Positions 4,474 to 5,757 of a DNA stretch of 5,757 nucleotides are shown one piece after another. The position numbers were made by a program, and so were the translations under genes. Under the pieces are notes generated by a model, which did not search any database, was not told the DNA's origin, and worked only from the letters and a program-made list of their open reading frames with translations. The DNA comes from Flavobacteriales bacterium UBA5871 (GTDB taxonomy: Bacteria; Bacteroidota; Bacteroidia; Flavobacteriales_D; Crocinitomicaceae): positions 43,440 to 49,196 of the forward strand of contig DJFN01000146.1 of the NCBI GenBank assembly GCA_002432085.1, given 5' to 3'. Every line of letters begins with the position of its first letter. Positions within the stretch are counted from its first letter, which is position 1.

Positions 4474-5757
4474 TTATTCCTCGGAATTTTCCTCAGGTGT
4501 GTTGTCCATAGACTCACCGCCTTCGAATCCTTCTTCATTGTCTTCTTCCTCATCGCTGCGTGGAACACGTGCTACGGCTGCGATTTCGGAGTTTCCTTTC
4601 AGGTTGATCAGACGAACGCCCTGTGCCGCACGGCCCATCACGCGGATCACATCCATGTGCATACGGATCGTAACACCGCTCTTCGTAATGATCATCAGAT
4701 CGTCTTCGTCGGTAACGGTCTTGATTGCGAGCAACGGACCTGTTTTATCGGTGATCGTGATCGTTTTCACCCCTTTACCGCCACGATTGGTGATACGGTA
4801 AACCGGCTCGCCGTCTTCCGGATCGTTCAGGTACGAACGTTTTCCGTAGCCTTTCTCGGAAACAACGAGTACGGTCTCGCTGTTGTCTTTCACGCAGATC
4901 ATACCCACAACTTCGTCGGAAGCACTTTGCAGCGTCACGGCGCGTACACCGGAAGCGTTACGGCCCATCGGACGCACTTTCGATTCGTTGAAGCGGATCG
5001 CGCGCCCCGCTTTGGTTGCAAGCACCATTTCGTTCGTTCCGTCGGTCAGACGTGCTTCAAGCAGCTCGTCGTTCTCGCGGATCGTGATCGCGTTGATACC
5101 GTTGGTACGCGGACGGGAATAAGCCTCGAGCGAAGTTTTCTTGATGATACCTTCTTTGGTACACATCACGATGTAGTTATTCTCGACGTATTCCTTATCT
5201 GTAAGGTCCTGTACTTTCACATACGCCTTCACCTTGTCGTCCTGCTCGATGTTCAGGAGGTTCTGGATCGCACGGCCTTTCGATTGTTTGTTTCCTTCCG
5301 GAATTTCGAACACACGCATCCAGAAGCAGCGTCCTTTTTCGGTAAAGAACAGCATGGTGTGGTGAGAAGAAGCTACGAACAGGTGCTCGATAAAATCTTC
5401 CTCCCGGGCGCGGCCGCCTTTGGCGCCACGGCCACCGCGGCGTTGTGCACGGAACTCAGTGGCTGAGGTACGTTTAATGTAACCCAGGTGAGATATGGTG
5501 ATCACCACATCTTCTTCCTTGATCAGATCTTTGATGTTCATCTCATCATCAGCATAAGAGATCTCGGTCTTTCTTGCATCACCGAATTTATCCTTTACTT
5601 CCATCAATTCTTTCTTGATGAGCTCGTAACGCATCGGTTCATTTCCAAGCAACTCTTCAAGGTATGCGATGGTCTTCATCAACTCATCGTATTCAGCCTT
5701 GATCTTATCGCGCTCCATTCCGGTTAGACGCTGCAAACGCAGTTCCAGTATGGCTTT
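4474..5757 (-). CDS. gyrA: DNA gyrase subunit A, C-terminal half (partial)
   Basis: The reading frame is open from the right window edge (first visible residues KAILELRLQRLTGMERDKI) to TAA at 4474-4476: 427 residues, about half of the full protein, without the active-site tyrosine region. GyrA is the breakage-reunion subunit of the A2B2 gyrase that introduces negative supercoils using ATP. AILELRLQRLTG belongs to the end of the breakage-reunion core, at the coiled-coil arm. The C-terminal DNA-wrapping domain carries the GyrA-box QRRGGRG (5445-5425), which distinguishes gyrase from topoisomerase IV (ParC). Six blade signatures follow the beta-pinwheel pattern: GYIKRT, GRCFWM, GIIKKT, GRAIRF, GYGKRS and GVTIRM. 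The last 26 residues form a strongly acidic tail with no basic residue. No frameshift or internal stop is seen. The first internal start-like codon (TTG at 5736) is not the true start; the gene begins outside the window. Confidence 0.97.
   Translation of the reverse strand, partial: KAILELRLQRLTGMERDKIKAEYDELMKTIAYLEELLGNEPMRYELIKKELMEVKDKFGDARKTEISYADDEMNIKDLIKEEDVVITISHLGYIKRTSATEFRAQRRGGRGAKGGRAREEDFIEHLFVASSHHTMLFFTEKGRCFWMRVFEIPEGNKQSKGRAIQNLLNIEQDDKVKAYVKVQDLTDKEYVENNYIVMCTKEGIIKKTSLEAYSRPRTNGINAITIRENDELLEARLTDGTNEMVLATKAGRAIRFNESKVRPMGRNASGVRAVTLQSASDEVVGMICVKDNSETVLVVSEKGYGKRSYLNDPEDGEPVYRITNRGGKGVKTITITDKTGPLLAIKTVTDEDDLMIITKSGVTIRMHMDVIRVMGRAAQGVRLINLKGNSEIAAVARVPRSDEEEDNEEGFEGGESMDNTPEENSEE

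Noticed and set aside
4459..4492. Inverted repeat GGAAAATTCC / GGAATTTCTTCC across the gyrA stop codon as a terminator
   Set aside because: AT-rich stem with a two-base bulge and no U-tract afterwards; it overlaps coding sequence and is too weak to call.
4384..5466. A 360-codon open frame on the plus strand opposite gyrA
   Set aside because: It is the antisense shadow of an unmistakable gyrA frame; its peptide is rich in His, Phe, Arg and Val without any recognisable domain.

Overview
The window looks like chromosomal DNA of a Bacteroidota bacterium of the Flavobacteriales/Chitinophagales kind; the genus cannot be fixed from the sequence. The evidence is: two copies of the Bacteroidota-type -7 promoter box (TAnnTTTG, here TATCTTTG) just upstream of genes; few clear Shine-Dalgarno sequences; short tandem 7-8 bp intergenic repeats of a kind common in this phylum; a gyrA gene followed by an exported TPR protein; and protein sequences of typical Bacteroidota style. 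All five recognisable genes lie on the minus strand, so they are read from the right end of the window to the left. There are no tRNA, rRNA, CRISPR or mobile-element signatures.

In reading order: (1) 5757-4474, the C-terminal 427 residues of DNA gyrase subunit A (gyrA), entering from outside the window, with GyrA-box, six-bladed beta-pinwheel and acidic tail. (2) 4392-3280, an exported TPR protein 81 bp downstream, closed by a good intrinsic terminator at 3258-3228. (3) 3129-2374, a secreted alpha/beta-hydrolase (esterase/peptidase-like) with a complete Ser-Asp-His triad and its own TATCTTTG promoter. (4) A 242-bp gap that holds a possible 41-codon mini-ORF, a small hairpin and a second TATCTTTG promoter. 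(5) 2131-329, a membrane-anchored SpoIIE/PP2C-type phosphatase whose extracytoplasmic part looks like a YfiR/HmsC (DUF4154) sensor joined by a very regular coiled coil to one membrane span. (6) A 118-bp gap containing an octamer repeat. (7) 210-1, the N-terminal 70 residues of a probable AI-2E-family (PerM/YdiK-like) membrane transporter that runs off the left edge.

The genes do not form one pathway. gyrA and the TPR gene may be co-transcribed up to the terminator at about 3230. The hydrolase and the phosphatase each appear to have their own promoter. The most interesting item is the phosphatase: a one-protein transmembrane signalling device in which a YfiR-like sensor is wired to a SpoIIE output by a helix with 13 consecutive in-phase Leu/Ile heptad positions that leads straight into the membrane span. 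Its downstream partners (STAS or anti-sigma proteins) are not in the window. I see no convincing evidence for a wholly new multi-gene system.
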